Origin: Brevibacterium zhoupengii
GTDB taxonomy: Bacteria; Actinomycetota; Actinomycetes; Actinomycetales; Brevibacteriaceae
Direction: 5' to 3'
NCBI RefSeq assembly: GCF_021117425.1
Contig: NZ_CP088298.1
Span: forward strand, 2,914,001-2,978,000
DNA: 64,000 nucleotides
A program made the position numbers and the translations under genes. The notes below the pieces were generated by a model. The model made no database searches. It worked only from the letters and a program-made list of their open reading frames with translations, and was not told the origin of the DNA. Every line of letters begins with the position of its first letter. The first letter of the stretch is position 1. Positions 1-8,777 of this stretch are shown here, one piece after another.

Positions 1-182
1 GCCCTGCCCAGACGTTCACCCGCCGCAGCGAGATCGCTCTGCGCAGCGATGCCGACCACGTGATTCCGAGTGCAGGAGACGCGGACCAAGCTGCAGGCAG
101 AGCTGCACCGAGTACAGGCGACGTTCCACCGAGTGCAGATGACGCGGCCCCGAGTGCAGGCGCAGACGGGACTCGGCGCTGA
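1..182 (+). CDS. C-terminal end of an unidentified protein (truncated by window edge)
   Basis: A reading frame open from the window edge (first full codon at base 3) ends at TGA 180-182, giving the last 59 residues. It begins AQTFTRRSEIALR and continues into a low-complexity Ala/Asp/Ser/Gly/Pro tail in which PSAGD, PSTGD, PSADD and PSAGA recur; in DNA this is an imperfect ccgagtgcaggcgac repeat. The tail looks like a disordered linker or C-terminus. It ends 25 bases before the S4-domain gene on the same strand, so the two may be cotranscribed. The family cannot be named from this fragment. Confidence 0.5.
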   Translation, partial: PAQTFTRRSEIALRSDADHVIPSAGDADQAAGRAAPSTGDVPPSADDAAPSAGADGTRR

Positions 183-207
183 GTGCTGACGATCATGGAG
201 GCTGACT

Positions 208-624
208 ATGGAGATTGACCGCTCCCCCGGCAAACACGTGCGCGTGGATGTCTGGCTGTGGACGACCCGGATGTTCAAGACCCGGAACCTGGCGACCCAA
301 GCCTGTCGGGGCGGACACGTCCAGGTCGAGGGCCAGCGAGTCAAGGCGGCGCAGAAGGTCTCCGTCGGCCAGGAGGTGCGCGTGCGCAAGGCCGGCACCG
401 AGTTCATCTGGAAGATCACCGGGTTCATTCCCACGCGTCCCCAGGCTGCGATCGCCGTGCAGTGCTACGAAGACCTCACCCCGCCGCCCGATCCTGCTCT
501 GCGCGGATTCGTCCCCCGCAGAGACAAGGGCTTGGGCCGGCCGACGAAGAAGGACCGGCGCGAGATGGAGAAGTTCCTGGGAGACATGGCCAAGCCCCAG
601 AATCGCGATCGCCGAGACCACTGA
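208..624 (+). CDS. S4-domain RNA-binding protein, HslR/Hsp15-like
   Basis: A 138-residue basic protein with an S4 RNA-binding domain at about residues 10-75 (VRVDVWLWTTRMFKTR, then GGHVQVEGQRVKAAQKVSVGQ, the usual S4 loop). Relatives such as Hsp15 bind structured rRNA and rescue stalled 50S subunits carrying peptidyl-tRNA; that role here is inferred from family. The C-terminus is rich in Arg/Lys/Asp (RRDKGLGRPTKKDRRE) as in other family members. ATG at 208 is supported by GGAGG at 196-200. No partner gene follows closely on the same strand. Confidence 0.85.
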   Translation: MEIDRSPGKHVRVDVWLWTTRMFKTRNLATQACRGGHVQVEGQRVKAAQKVSVGQEVRVRKAGTEFIWKITGFIPTRPQAAIAVQCYEDLTPPPDPALRGFVPRRDKGLGRPTKKDRREMEKFLGDMAKPQNRDRRDH

Positions 625-780
625 TCAGGCCAGCGAGAGTTCGAGTTGCTGCGACTGACGTGCGACTTGTCGTCGAAAGCACAGCCGACGCTCGAAAGCA
701 GACTCCCTGAGCTCGACCCCCGGCGCTACCCTCTGCTCTCGACGCCGCCCTCTGCTCTCGACGCCAGGGCCGGCTCAGGC

Positions 781-1659
781 TCAGTACATGACGGTGGCGA
801 AGGTGCCGACCTGTTCGAAGCCGACTCGCGTGTACATGCGCAGGGCCACCTCGTTGTAGTCGTTGGCGTAGAGGCTGACCGTAGTGTGCCCGGCCGCCCG
901 AGTCTGTGCCACAACGGCCGCCATTCCGGCAGCCCCCAGACCTTGTTGGCGCACATCGGGATGGACCCAGACGCCCTGCACCTGAACGATGCGCGGTGCA
1001 CGAATTCCGATGTCGGCCTTGAACAGCACCTGCTCGGGCTGCTCGGTCGCCGGCCAGCGGCCTACCAACCCGCCTTGCGGCAGAGTGTCAGAGATACGGG
1101 CGAAGCAGTTCTTGCCCCGGATAATGTTGCGGACTCGGGCCAGGTAGCTGGACTGACCGCCTTCGATCGGAGAGAAGCCCACCTCGTTGGTGAACATGTC
1201 GACGCTGGCGGCGAACACCGCAGGCAGCTGCTCCACCGTGACCAGGTGCACCGCTTCGTCGGGGTCGACCAAGGGGTCGGAACTGATCGCCAGCAGCGGC
1301 TGCCGATCGCGGACACCGCGGGCACGGCCCCAGTTCAGGCGGTTGTGCAGATCGAGGATGATCTCCCGGGAACCGATGAGGGAGCAGGAGTAGCGCCCAT
1401 CGGCGTTGAGCTTCTCTGCAAGTGCCTGGTTCGTTGCCGGGGTCGCAGCGACGGGAATGATGTTCCCACCCACCCAGTAGGCGGAAACCGGGCGGTCACC
1501 GTCGAAGACACCCAACACGGTACCGGCCGGTGAGTTCATCTGCGCTGTGCCGGTGATTTCGATCAGCGCGATGAGGTAGACGTTCTCGCACGGATTGAGT
1601 GCCAGCAGGCTCTTCAGCCACCCGGTGTGCTGATGTCCCAGACGAGCGACTCTCAGCAC
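781..1659 (-). CDS. GNAT-family N-acetyltransferase with N-terminal DUF4081-like domain
   Basis: A 292-residue protein. The N-terminal half (CENVYLIALIE onwards) resembles DUF4081, found fused to GNAT domains in actinobacteria. The C-terminal half has the acetyl-CoA-binding signature VHPDVRQQGLGAAGMAAVV (about residues 235-253), followed by SLYANDYNEVALRMYTRVGFE, the typical last helix and strand of GNAT enzymes. The substrate is unknown. GTG at 1659 is preceded by GGAGG seven bases upstream. It lies just downstream of ispG, an arrangement common in actinobacteria, and the two probably share a transcript. Confidence 0.88.
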   Translation of the reverse strand: MLRVARLGHQHTGWLKSLLALNPCENVYLIALIEITGTAQMNSPAGTVLGVFDGDRPVSAYWVGGNIIPVAATPATNQALAEKLNADGRYSCSLIGSREIILDLHNRLNWGRARGVRDRQPLLAISSDPLVDPDEAVHLVTVEQLPAVFAASVDMFTNEVGFSPIEGGQSSYLARVRNIIRGKNCFARISDTLPQGGLVGRWPATEQPEQVLFKADIGIRAPRIVQVQGVWVHPDVRQQGLGAAGMAAVVAQTRAAGHTTVSLYANDYNEVALRMYTRVGFEQVGTFATVMY

Positions 1660-1719
1660 CAGAGAGCCTCCTTGTTCTGATCCTCACACACCGGGGAGCT
1701 TTTCGAGATGGTTCGGGTT

Positions 1720-2868
1720 TCAGCCGACGACGACGTCAGGTGATCCGGACGGGGCGTCGGACTCCGCTGCGATGCGGTTGGCCTCTTCGATGAGAGTCTC
1801 GACGATCAGAGCCTCGGGCACGGTCTTGATGACCTCGCCCTTGACGAAGATCTGGCCCTTGCCGTTGCCGCTGGCCACACCGAGGTCGGCCTCACGGGCT
1901 TCACCGGGACCGTTGACGACACAGCCCATAACGGCGACTCGCAGAGGAACTTCCATCCCTTCGAGACCGGCCGTGACCTTGTCCGCAAGGCTGTAGACGT
2001 CGACCTGGGCGCGTCCGCAGGACGGGCAGGAGACGATCTCGAGCTTGCGTGGTTTGAGGTTGAGGCTCTCTAGAATCTGGTTGCCGACCTTGATCTCCTC
2101 CACCGGTGGTGCGGAGAGGGAGACGCGAATCGTGTCGCCGATGCCCTGCGACAGAAGCGAACCGAAGGCGGTGGCGGACTTGATCGTGCCCTGGAAGGCG
2201 GGCCCTGCCTCGGTGACACCCAGGTGCAGGGGCCAGTCACCGCGTTCGGCGAGCAGCTCGTAGGCGCGGACCATGACCACGGGGTCATTGTGCTTGACGG
2301 AGATCTTGAAGTCGTGGAAATCGTGTTCTTCGAACAGCGAAGCCTCCCACACGGCGGACTCGACGAGCGCTTCCGGAGTGGCCTTGCCGTATTTCTCCAT
2401 GATGCGCTTGTCCAGGGATCCGGCGTTGACACCGATCCTGATCGAGGTCCCGGCGTCGTTTGCCGCCTTCGAGATCTGCTTGACCTGATCGTCGAATTTG
2501 CGAATGTTGCCGGGGTTGACGCGGACCGCGCCGCAGCCGGCGTCGATCGCGGCGTAGACGTACTTCGGCTGGAAGTGGATGTCAGCGATGACCGGGATCT
2601 GCGACTTCTGTGCGATCACCGGCAGTGCCGCAGCATCATCGGGCGAAGGGCAGGCCACTCGCACGATGTCACAGCCTGCGGCGGTAAGTTCGGCGATCTG
2701 CTGCAGAGTCCCGTTGATGTCAGTGGTCTGAGTCGTCGTCATCGATTGGACGCTGACAGGGAAATCGGAACCGACGCCGACCTTTCCGACCTGGATCTGT
2801 CGCGTTTTACGGCGCGGCGAGAGCACAGGAGGTGGTGGGGCAGGCATTCCGAGGTTGACCGATGTCAC
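1720..2868 (-). CDS. ispG: 4-hydroxy-3-methylbut-2-enyl diphosphate synthase (IspG/GcpE)
   Basis: A 382-residue iron-sulfur enzyme of the MEP isoprenoid pathway that converts MEcPP to HMBPP. The TIM-barrel half runs from about residue 25 to 265 ([38 protein letters not shown]). The [4Fe-4S] ligands are visible as Cys281, Cys284 (CPSCGRAQ) and Cys316 ([12 protein letters not shown]). The start is GTG with a weak AAGGGA upstream. The N-terminus carries a proline run (APPPPVL). dxr of the same pathway lies upstream on this strand, separated by rseP and a serine hydrolase of opposite orientation. Confidence 0.97.
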   Translation of the reverse strand: MTSVNLGMPAPPPPVLSPRRKTRQIQVGKVGVGSDFPVSVQSMTTTQTTDINGTLQQIAELTAAGCDIVRVACPSPDDAAALPVIAQKSQIPVIADIHFQPKYVYAAIDAGCGAVRVNPGNIRKFDDQVKQISKAANDAGTSIRIGVNAGSLDKRIMEKYGKATPEALVESAVWEASLFEEHDFHDFKISVKHNDPVVMVRAYELLAERGDWPLHLGVTEAGPAFQGTIKSATAFGSLLSQGIGDTIRVSLSAPPVEEIKVGNQILESLNLKPRKLEIVSCPSCGRAQVDVYSLADKVTAGLEGMEVPLRVAVMGCVVNGPGEAREADLGVASGNGKGQIFVKGEVIKTVPEALIVETLIEEANRIAAESDAPSGSPDVVVG

Positions 2869-2957
2869 GAAGACATTCCCTTCATTGACGACTGGGGACC
2901 AGACTGATCGTTCGAGTCATTCATATTGTAGGACTTCAAACCGTGTCCGGGCTCTCC

Positions 2958-2972
2958 GATCACGGTGTGATC
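2958..2972. promoter_or_regulatory. Palindrome between divergent ispG and serine hydrolase genes
   Basis: GATCAC-GGT-GTGATC is a perfect 6+6 inverted repeat with a 3-base spacer. It sits in the 188-base gap between the divergent starts of ispG (2868) and the hydrolase (3057), a plausible operator position. No regulator is assigned. Confidence 0.3.
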
Positions 2973-3056
2973 GCTCACCACAGCATCATTTCGCAGGTAT
3001 CGTGAAGGAAACTTGCCGTCCCATCCCAGAAGATAGCCGTGAGCCGAGGAGATTTC

Positions 3057-4493
3057 GTGCCATTCACCCACCCCGATACGCAGGCCATCATCTCCCGACT
3101 CGAATCTGCGGCGACGTCTCTGGCCGAGCAGGGCGGAACCCTGGCCTGGGGCGTCTTTCCCAAAGGTGAGGCCGGGACCGTGGCCAACGGCGAAGTTCCC
3201 TACCGGATCGCTTCGATGACGAAGTCGTTCACGGCCGCAGCGATCGGACGGCTCAGGGCCCAGGGATTGGATATCGACATGCCCTTGGGTCGGCTCCTGC
3301 CCGAACTCAGCGGCACAGCGATCGCCGATCGCACCTGCCGACAGGCGCTGACGATGGGAACCGGGTTCACGAAGGACGATCCGTGGGCCGATCGGGTGGA
3401 GGCGATGACGGGTGCCGAGCTCATCGACTATCTCAAGCGCGGAGCCATCCCCATCGCACCGGCAGATACCGGATACGAGTACTCCAACCTCGGGTATGCC
3501 CTGCTCGGTCTCGTCGCCGAGGCGGTGGCTGGAAAATCGTTCATCGACGTCGTCACCGCCGAGGTGCTCGCGCCCTTGGGACTGACCCGCACCGGCTTCG
3601 ACATCGCCGAATTCCCGGACCTGATGCCAGGAATCCGCATCGACTTCAACGGTCACAACCACCCGGCCGAACTCACCGGCCCCGGGGTCTTCTCCCCCAT
3701 CGGCGGAGTCATTTCCACGGTCAACGACATCGGAACCTGGATGTGCGCCCACCTGGACGCCCTGGAAGACATTGATTCCTACGAACCTGGCGCACTGCCG
3801 CGGATTCTCACGGACAATCAGCAGTCCCATCGCCTCATCGAGATCCAACACAGTGAGCATCACACCGAATCCGTCAACTACGGCTTCGGCCTGCAGCCGC
3901 GCCTGGACTCCAGGTTCGGTCGGATCGTCTGCCATTCCGGTGGCTACCCTGGTTACGGCTCTCACATGCGGTGGTTCCCGGACCTGGGGCTGAGCATCGT
4001 CGTCTTCGGCAATACGACCTACTTCCCGGCCGAACGCACCGTGAGGGAGGCCATCGATGCCGGTTGGGCCGCTGCCGTGGGCACTCCCGACCTGCAGCTG
4101 ACTCGCACCACCACTGCGACACCGGCCCCTCACCATCCGGTCGCGGCCAGACAGGCTGAGACCGTGCTGGCCGCAGCGAACCTGGTCATCGACTTCGACG
4201 ACACGATCGCTGATGAGCTCTTCACCATCAACATGGACCTCGATGAGCCCCGCGCCGAACGCCGCGAACGCTTCACCGCGTGGAAGGAGGACCACCAGCT
4301 CAGCCGGCCCCTCACCCTTGAGGCACTCACCATGCTGACTCCGCTGAAGGGCACGGTGACCGTTCCTGTCGTGCCAAGCAGCGACGAACCAGTCACGGGG
4401 CATCCTGCGACGGAGCCGGCAGCCCAGGCACCATCGATCATGGTGAGCTTGGACCACCTCGGCGAGGTGCAGACGATCACGCTCAGCAGCTGA
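3057..4493 (+). CDS. Serine hydrolase, class C beta-lactamase / penicillin-binding-protein family
   Basis: A 478-residue protein of the beta-lactamase (AmpC/EstB-like) superfamily. The nucleophile motif SxxK is in RIASMTKSFTAAAIG; the second motif YxN is YEYSNLGYALLG; a later HSGGYPGYGSHM supplies the HxG-type third motif. These enzymes act as D-aminopeptidases, esterases or transpeptidase-like proteins, so the substrate is open. I prefer GTG 3057 because GAGGAG ends six bases upstream; an in-frame GTG at 3039 would add six residues but has a poorer site. There is no signal peptide. It interrupts the usual dxr-rseP-ispG order, suggesting insertion. Confidence 0.85.
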   Translation: MPFTHPDTQAIISRLESAATSLAEQGGTLAWGVFPKGEAGTVANGEVPYRIASMTKSFTAAAIGRLRAQGLDIDMPLGRLLPELSGTAIADRTCRQALTMGTGFTKDDPWADRVEAMTGAELIDYLKRGAIPIAPADTGYEYSNLGYALLGLVAEAVAGKSFIDVVTAEVLAPLGLTRTGFDIAEFPDLMPGIRIDFNGHNHPAELTGPGVFSPIGGVISTVNDIGTWMCAHLDALEDIDSYEPGALPRILTDNQQSHRLIEIQHSEHHTESVNYGFGLQPRLDSRFGRIVCHSGGYPGYGSHMRWFPDLGLSIVVFGNTTYFPAERTVREAIDAGWAAAVGTPDLQLTRTTTATPAPHHPVAARQAETVLAAANLVIDFDDTIADELFTINMDLDEPRAERRERFTAWKEDHQLSRPLTLEALTMLTPLKGTVTVPVVPSSDEPVTGHPATEPAAQAPSIMVSLDHLGEVQTITLSS

Positions 4494-4555
4494 GCACGGG
4501 GACGACCAAGCACCTGGGCAGTTAGCCTCCTGGGCCGCCGAACAGCCCAGCGTGA

Positions 4556-6022
4556 CTATCCGGAGTTGAAGATCGCGTCGAGCGTGACCGGTTTGACGAG
4601 GTCGACGTAGACGAGCAGTGCCGTCATGCACAGCATCAGCCCGATGACGACGTAGGTCAACGGCAGCAGCCGGGCCGTGTCGAAGGGGCCGATCTTGCCG
4701 CGTCCGCGGAACTTGTTGATTTGGCGGCGTGCGCCTTCGTAGAGACCGACCGCAATGTGTCCGCCGTCCAGCGGCAGCAGCGGGATCATGTTGAAGGCGA
4801 ACAGGAAGATGTTGAGCGAGCCCAGCATGCCCAACCCCAGCTGTGCCTTCTCGACGATCTGGAACTGGTCGGTCGACACGATCTCACCGGCGATGCGCCC
4901 GACTCCGACCATTCCCACCAGGCCTTCGGCGTCGCGTTCCTTCGAACCGGTGGCCACCTCGGCGATGTCGATGAGCTTGACCGGCAGGGTCACGATCGCG
5001 TGGAAGACGCCGCTGACCTGCTCCCAGACGGCTCCGGGGAACTCGTTGAGCGGCAGCGGCTGACGCTCTTGGACGGGACCCACGCCGAAGAAGCCCTCGA
5101 TCACCGTCTGCGGTGTGCCGTCGGCGTTCATCTGCGCCTCGCCGCGGTCATCGACGACGGCTCTCTCGTGGGCGATGATCGGCACTGTCACCGTCTGCTT
5201 CTCGCCATCGCGGGTGAACTCCACGTCGACGCGTTCACCGGCATGATCCTTGATCACGCTGGAGAGTTCGTCCCAACTGTCGGTGGAGACACCGGCGACC
5301 GAAGTGATGTCATCGCCGGGTTTGATCCCGGCTTCCCACGCGGGAGTCAGCGGATCATCGTCCTGGCAGGTCTCCTTCTGGGCAGCAGGGCGCTGCGCCG
5401 CCTCCGAGGCAGGGACCGCACATTCGACGACGGTCTGGACCGAGGTAGTCGGGGTCATGACGCCGATGCCGATGAGCGAGATCGCCATGATGATGATCCC
5501 GAGCACAAGGTTGACCAGGGGGCCTGCGAACATCACGACGAGCCGTTTGGGCACGTTCAGTGCGTAGAAGGTCCGGTGCTCCTCCCCCGGTTCGATCTCC
5601 TGGTTCGAGAAATCCCGGGCATCGGCCATCGTGTTCTCAAACAGCCGTCCCCGGCGCTGCTTCCGCGGCCGGAGAGGAGCCTCCGTCGCGAGGTCGGAAG
5701 GTCCGTTCTCGTGCTCGACCGTGCCGACTTCGTTGCGCTCGTTCCCGGCTGCAGTCGTGCCGGCCCGACGAGTCGTGGCCTCCAGCGGCGGGTACATTCC
5801 GGGCATGGCGATGAAACCGCCCAGAGGCAGGGCCTTGATCCCGTATTCGGTCTCCCCGCGTCGGAAGGAGAACACCGTCGGACCGAAGCCGACCATGTAG
5901 TGGGTGACCTTGACCCCGAACTTCTTCGCCGGTGTCAGGTGGCCGAGTTCGTGGAGTCCGATCGAGATCGAGATCCCGATGAGGAACAGGACGATCCCGA
6001 CGATGTAGAGGACGACTGTCAT
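4556..6022 (-). CDS. rseP: RIP metalloprotease, site-2 protease family M50 (RseP/Rip1-like)
   Basis: A 488-residue membrane zinc protease that cleaves transmembrane anti-sigma factors or other substrates inside the membrane. The zinc motif HELGH is at residues 24-28 in the first membrane helix. The third zinc ligand motif is in NMIPLLPLDGGH at about 418-421. A PDZ domain lies between (AGIKPGDDITSVAGVSTDSWDE). A polar insert of about 70 residues (TTRRAGTTAAGNERNE onward) lies between helix 1 and helix 2, longer than usual. ATG 6022 is chosen because it follows the dxr stop by one base. Substrates here are unknown. Confidence 0.93.
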   Translation of the reverse strand: MTVVLYIVGIVLFLIGISISIGLHELGHLTPAKKFGVKVTHYMVGFGPTVFSFRRGETEYGIKALPLGGFIAMPGMYPPLEATTRRAGTTAAGNERNEVGTVEHENGPSDLATEAPLRPRKQRRGRLFENTMADARDFSNQEIEPGEEHRTFYALNVPKRLVVMFAGPLVNLVLGIIIMAISLIGIGVMTPTTSVQTVVECAVPASEAAQRPAAQKETCQDDDPLTPAWEAGIKPGDDITSVAGVSTDSWDELSSVIKDHAGERVDVEFTRDGEKQTVTVPIIAHERAVVDDRGEAQMNADGTPQTVIEGFFGVGPVQERQPLPLNEFPGAVWEQVSGVFHAIVTLPVKLIDIAEVATGSKERDAEGLVGMVGVGRIAGEIVSTDQFQIVEKAQLGLGMLGSLNIFLFAFNMIPLLPLDGGHIAVGLYEGARRQINKFRGRGKIGPFDTARLLPLTYVVIGLMLCMTALLVYVDLVKPVTLDAIFNSG

Positions 6023-6023
6023 A

Positions 6024-7277
6024 TCAGGAGCCGCCGGCGGTCGCACCGTGTGCAGATGCTGGTGTCTGCTCGGCCTGTGCCTTCAGATCTTGGCGGGCGA
6101 ACTCCCGGGCCCATGCATCGGCGGCGAGCACGGTTTCGACGGTGTGCTCGGCTGCAGGCTCGTGAGCCCGCAGCGCCCGTTCGATGCCCTTGTCGATACC
6201 GGTGAATGGGATCTGTCCGCCCACGAAGGCTTCGACGAGGACCTCGTTCGCGGCGTTGAATACCGCGGGGAAGCTCTTCCTCTTCCGTCCTGCTTCAACG
6301 GCCAGGCCCAGTGCCGGGAACGCGAGGTGGTTGACGGGTTCGAAGGACCAGTGCATGGGCTGACCCCAGTTGTTGGCCACCGCACCGGAAGACAGGCGTT
6401 GGGTCTGGCCATCGGTCTGGGTGCCGAGTGCATAGGCGATGGGCAGTCGCATGTCCGGTGGGGAGATCTGCGCGATCGTCGAAGCGTCGGTGAATTCGAC
6501 CATCGAATGGATCTGCGACTGCGGGTGGACGACGACCTCGATATGGTCGAAGTCGATGTCGAAGAGCAGATGCGCTTCGATGACTTCGAGCCCCTTGTTG
6601 ACCAGGGTCGCCGAGTTGATGGTGATCATCGACCCCATCGACCAGGTGGGATGTTTCAGCGCCTGAGCCGGAGTGACACGACGCAGTGCATCGCGGGTCA
6701 TCCCGCGGAAGGGTCCCCCGGAGGCGGTGATGACGAGTTTGCTCACCTCACCGTGGGTGCCCGAGCGCAGGGCCTGGGCGATGGCGGAGTGCTCACTGTC
6801 GACAGGGATGAGAGACGCGTTGTTTCGGGCGGCGGCATCGAGGACGATCGAGCCGCCGATGATGAGGGACTCCTTGTTCGCCAGTGCCACATCTGTGCCG
6901 CGCTCGAGGGCGGCCAGGGTCGCACCGAGCCCGGCGGCACCGGTGACAGCGTTGAGAACCATGTCGGCAGCGGCACCGGCGACCACCTCGGCGGCGTCAG
7001 GGCCCACGTAGATCTCACGGACGGGATCACTGACTCCCCGTTGACCGGCTGCCTGCTCCAGTCGTTGCCTGATCTCCTCCGGGCCACCCTCTGGCGGGCT
7101 GGTGAGACCGATGACGGGGACCGAGAATTCGAGGGCCTGGGCGACCAGCGCATCGAGCTGGGTTCCGGCGGCGAGGCCGATGACCTCGAAACCTTCTGCG
7201 TTCTCCGCCAGGACGTCGAGGGCCTGGGTGCCGACCGAACCGGTCGAGCCGACTACAATGATTCTACGTTTGCTCAC
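6024..7277 (-). CDS. dxr: 1-deoxy-D-xylulose 5-phosphate reductoisomerase
   Basis: A 417-residue enzyme that makes MEP from DXP using NADPH and a divalent metal, the first committed MEP-pathway step. The Rossmann motif is at the N-terminus (IIVVGSTGSVGTQAL). The conserved LANKESLI, PVDSEHSAI (metal and substrate Glu), TASGGPF and HPTWSMG blocks are all present. The start is uncertain: GTG 7277 gives the usual MSKRR opening, whereas an in-frame TTG at 7295 adds six residues; neither has a strong ribosome site. It is translationally close to rseP (one-base gap). Confidence 0.96.
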   Translation of the reverse strand: MSKRRIIVVGSTGSVGTQALDVLAENAEGFEVIGLAAGTQLDALVAQALEFSVPVIGLTSPPEGGPEEIRQRLEQAAGQRGVSDPVREIYVGPDAAEVVAGAAADMVLNAVTGAAGLGATLAALERGTDVALANKESLIIGGSIVLDAAARNNASLIPVDSEHSAIAQALRSGTHGEVSKLVITASGGPFRGMTRDALRRVTPAQALKHPTWSMGSMITINSATLVNKGLEVIEAHLLFDIDFDHIEVVVHPQSQIHSMVEFTDASTIAQISPPDMRLPIAYALGTQTDGQTQRLSSGAVANNWGQPMHWSFEPVNHLAFPALGLAVEAGRKRKSFPAVFNAANEVLVEAFVGGQIPFTGIDKGIERALRAHEPAAEHTVETVLAADAWAREFARQDLKAQAEQTPASAHGATAGGS

Positions 7278-7376
7278 GCCTACCGATAATGCCAAAGTTC
7301 TCTGAGAAATGACTCGACATCGGCGTCATCGGCGACGTGAGATATGCAATGCGAATCAATGGCGAAAGAGGATTTA

Positions 7377-8576
7377 ATGAGTGCAGCGATGAGCCCCGAC
7401 GACATTCTCGGATTGGATTCGGTCTTCGAGGAAGACGACCTCGAGTTCGCGTCGATCGTGAAGAAGTGGCTGGATGAGAACGTCCGCGAGAAGATCGGCG
7501 ACTACTTCCTCGACGCCACGATCCCCGCTCGGGAACTTGCCGAGGGACTCGGCGAACTCGGGCTCCTGGGCATGCACCTCGACGGCTACGGCTGCGGCGG
7601 TTCCACCGCCACCCAGTACGGCCTGGCCTGCCGTGAACTCGAAGCCGTGGACTCCGGTCTGCGCTCGCTCGTCTCGGTCCAGGGATCCCTGGCCATGTTC
7701 GCCATCCACCACTTCGGCTCGGAGGCACAGAAGGAAGAATGGCTGCCGAAGATGGCCGCCGGCAAGGCCATCGGCTGCTTCGGTCTGACCGAGCCCGATG
7801 TCGGCTCCGACCCCTCGGGCATGAAGACGACCGCGAAGAAGGACGGATCCGACTGGATCCTCAACGGCGCGAAGATGTGGATCACGAACTCGCCTGTCTC
7901 CGATGTCATGGTCGTGTGGGCCAAGACCGAAGAGACCGACGCCAAGGGCAAGCCCGTCGTCCGCGGATTCGTCGTCCCCAGTGACACCGAGGGTGTCCAG
8001 ACTCCGGAGATCCACCGCAAGATCTCGCTGCGGGCCTCGATCACCGGCGAAATCGTCCTCGACAACGTGCGCCTGCCCGAAGACGCCATGCTGCCGGGGG
8101 CCAAGGGCCTCAAGGGACCACTGTCGTGCCTGTCCGAAGCCCGCTACGGAATCGTCTTCGGCGTCACCGGTGCCGCACGCGACGCCCTCCTCTCGGCACT
8201 CGAGTACACCAACACACGCATTCAGTTCGACCGTCCGCTCTCCTCATTCCAGATCAGCCAGCAGAAGCTCGCGAAGGCCTTCGGCCAGTATTCGCAGATC
8301 ACACTGCTCGCCGCTCACCTGGGCAAGCTCAAGGACGCAGAGAAGGGTGTGCGCCCTGAACAGATCAGCCTGGGCAAGATGGTCAATGTCGATACCGCGA
8401 TGAACGTGTGCCGTGACCTGCGCGCACTCTTCGGCGGTTCCGGCATCACCAGCGAATACCCACCGCTGCGCCACGCAGTGAACCTCGAGACCGTGCTCAC
8501 CTACGAAGGCACCCACGAGGTCCACCAGCTCACCTTGGGACGCAGCCTCACCGGAATCAACGCCTTCGCGAACTGA
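7377..8576 (+). CDS. Acyl-CoA dehydrogenase, glutaryl-CoA dehydrogenase-like
   Basis: A 399-residue FAD flavoprotein. The family signatures are GCFGLTEPDVGSDPSGM and LNGAKMWITNSP (FAD and acyl-CoA binding). The C-terminus carries GGSGITSEYPPLRHAVN and TYEGTHEVH, where the Glu of YEGTHE is the expected catalytic base; this combination resembles glutaryl-CoA dehydrogenase (oxidative decarboxylation to crotonyl-CoA in lysine and tryptophan breakdown) more than fatty acyl enzymes. ATG 7377 is chosen because AAAGAGGA ends four bases before it. The gene stands alone, without a nearby electron-transfer flavoprotein. Confidence 0.92.
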   Translation: MSAAMSPDDILGLDSVFEEDDLEFASIVKKWLDENVREKIGDYFLDATIPARELAEGLGELGLLGMHLDGYGCGGSTATQYGLACRELEAVDSGLRSLVSVQGSLAMFAIHHFGSEAQKEEWLPKMAAGKAIGCFGLTEPDVGSDPSGMKTTAKKDGSDWILNGAKMWITNSPVSDVMVVWAKTEETDAKGKPVVRGFVVPSDTEGVQTPEIHRKISLRASITGEIVLDNVRLPEDAMLPGAKGLKGPLSCLSEARYGIVFGVTGAARDALLSALEYTNTRIQFDRPLSSFQISQQKLAKAFGQYSQITLLAAHLGKLKDAEKGVRPEQISLGKMVNVDTAMNVCRDLRALFGGSGITSEYPPLRHAVNLETVLTYEGTHEVHQLTLGRSLTGINAFAN

Positions 8577-8614
8577 TTCGCAGGGCCTGAGCACCTGACC
8601 ACCTGAGCACCACC

Positions 8615-8688
8615 CAGCAACCGCTGGCAAGAAGTGTGTACGCAGTGCACTCATGCAGCACCACTGCATGTCTTGCCAGCGGTTGCTG
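8615..8688. terminator. Nested inverted repeat between convergent genes
   Basis: An 18-base arm at 8615-8632 is perfectly complementary to 8671-8688. The 38-base interior contains a second dyad CATGCAG-CACCA-CTGCATG. It lies in the 201-base gap where the acyl-CoA dehydrogenase (ends 8576) and the methyltransferase (ends 8778) converge, so a bidirectional terminator is likely, although no T-run follows either arm. Confidence 0.6.
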
Positions 8689-8777
8689 TCATTCACCTCA
8701 GTCACCGGCCTGCATGGCGGCCGCTCACCGGTCTGCGCTGTTGCCGTTCACCGGCCGACAGCGCGAACTGAGCGTGC

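Noticed and set aside
2865-4631. A 588-residue minus-strand frame over the serine hydrolase
   Set aside because: The plus strand carries SxxK and YxN motifs and a good ribosome site; the minus frame is Arg/His-rich shadow sequence.
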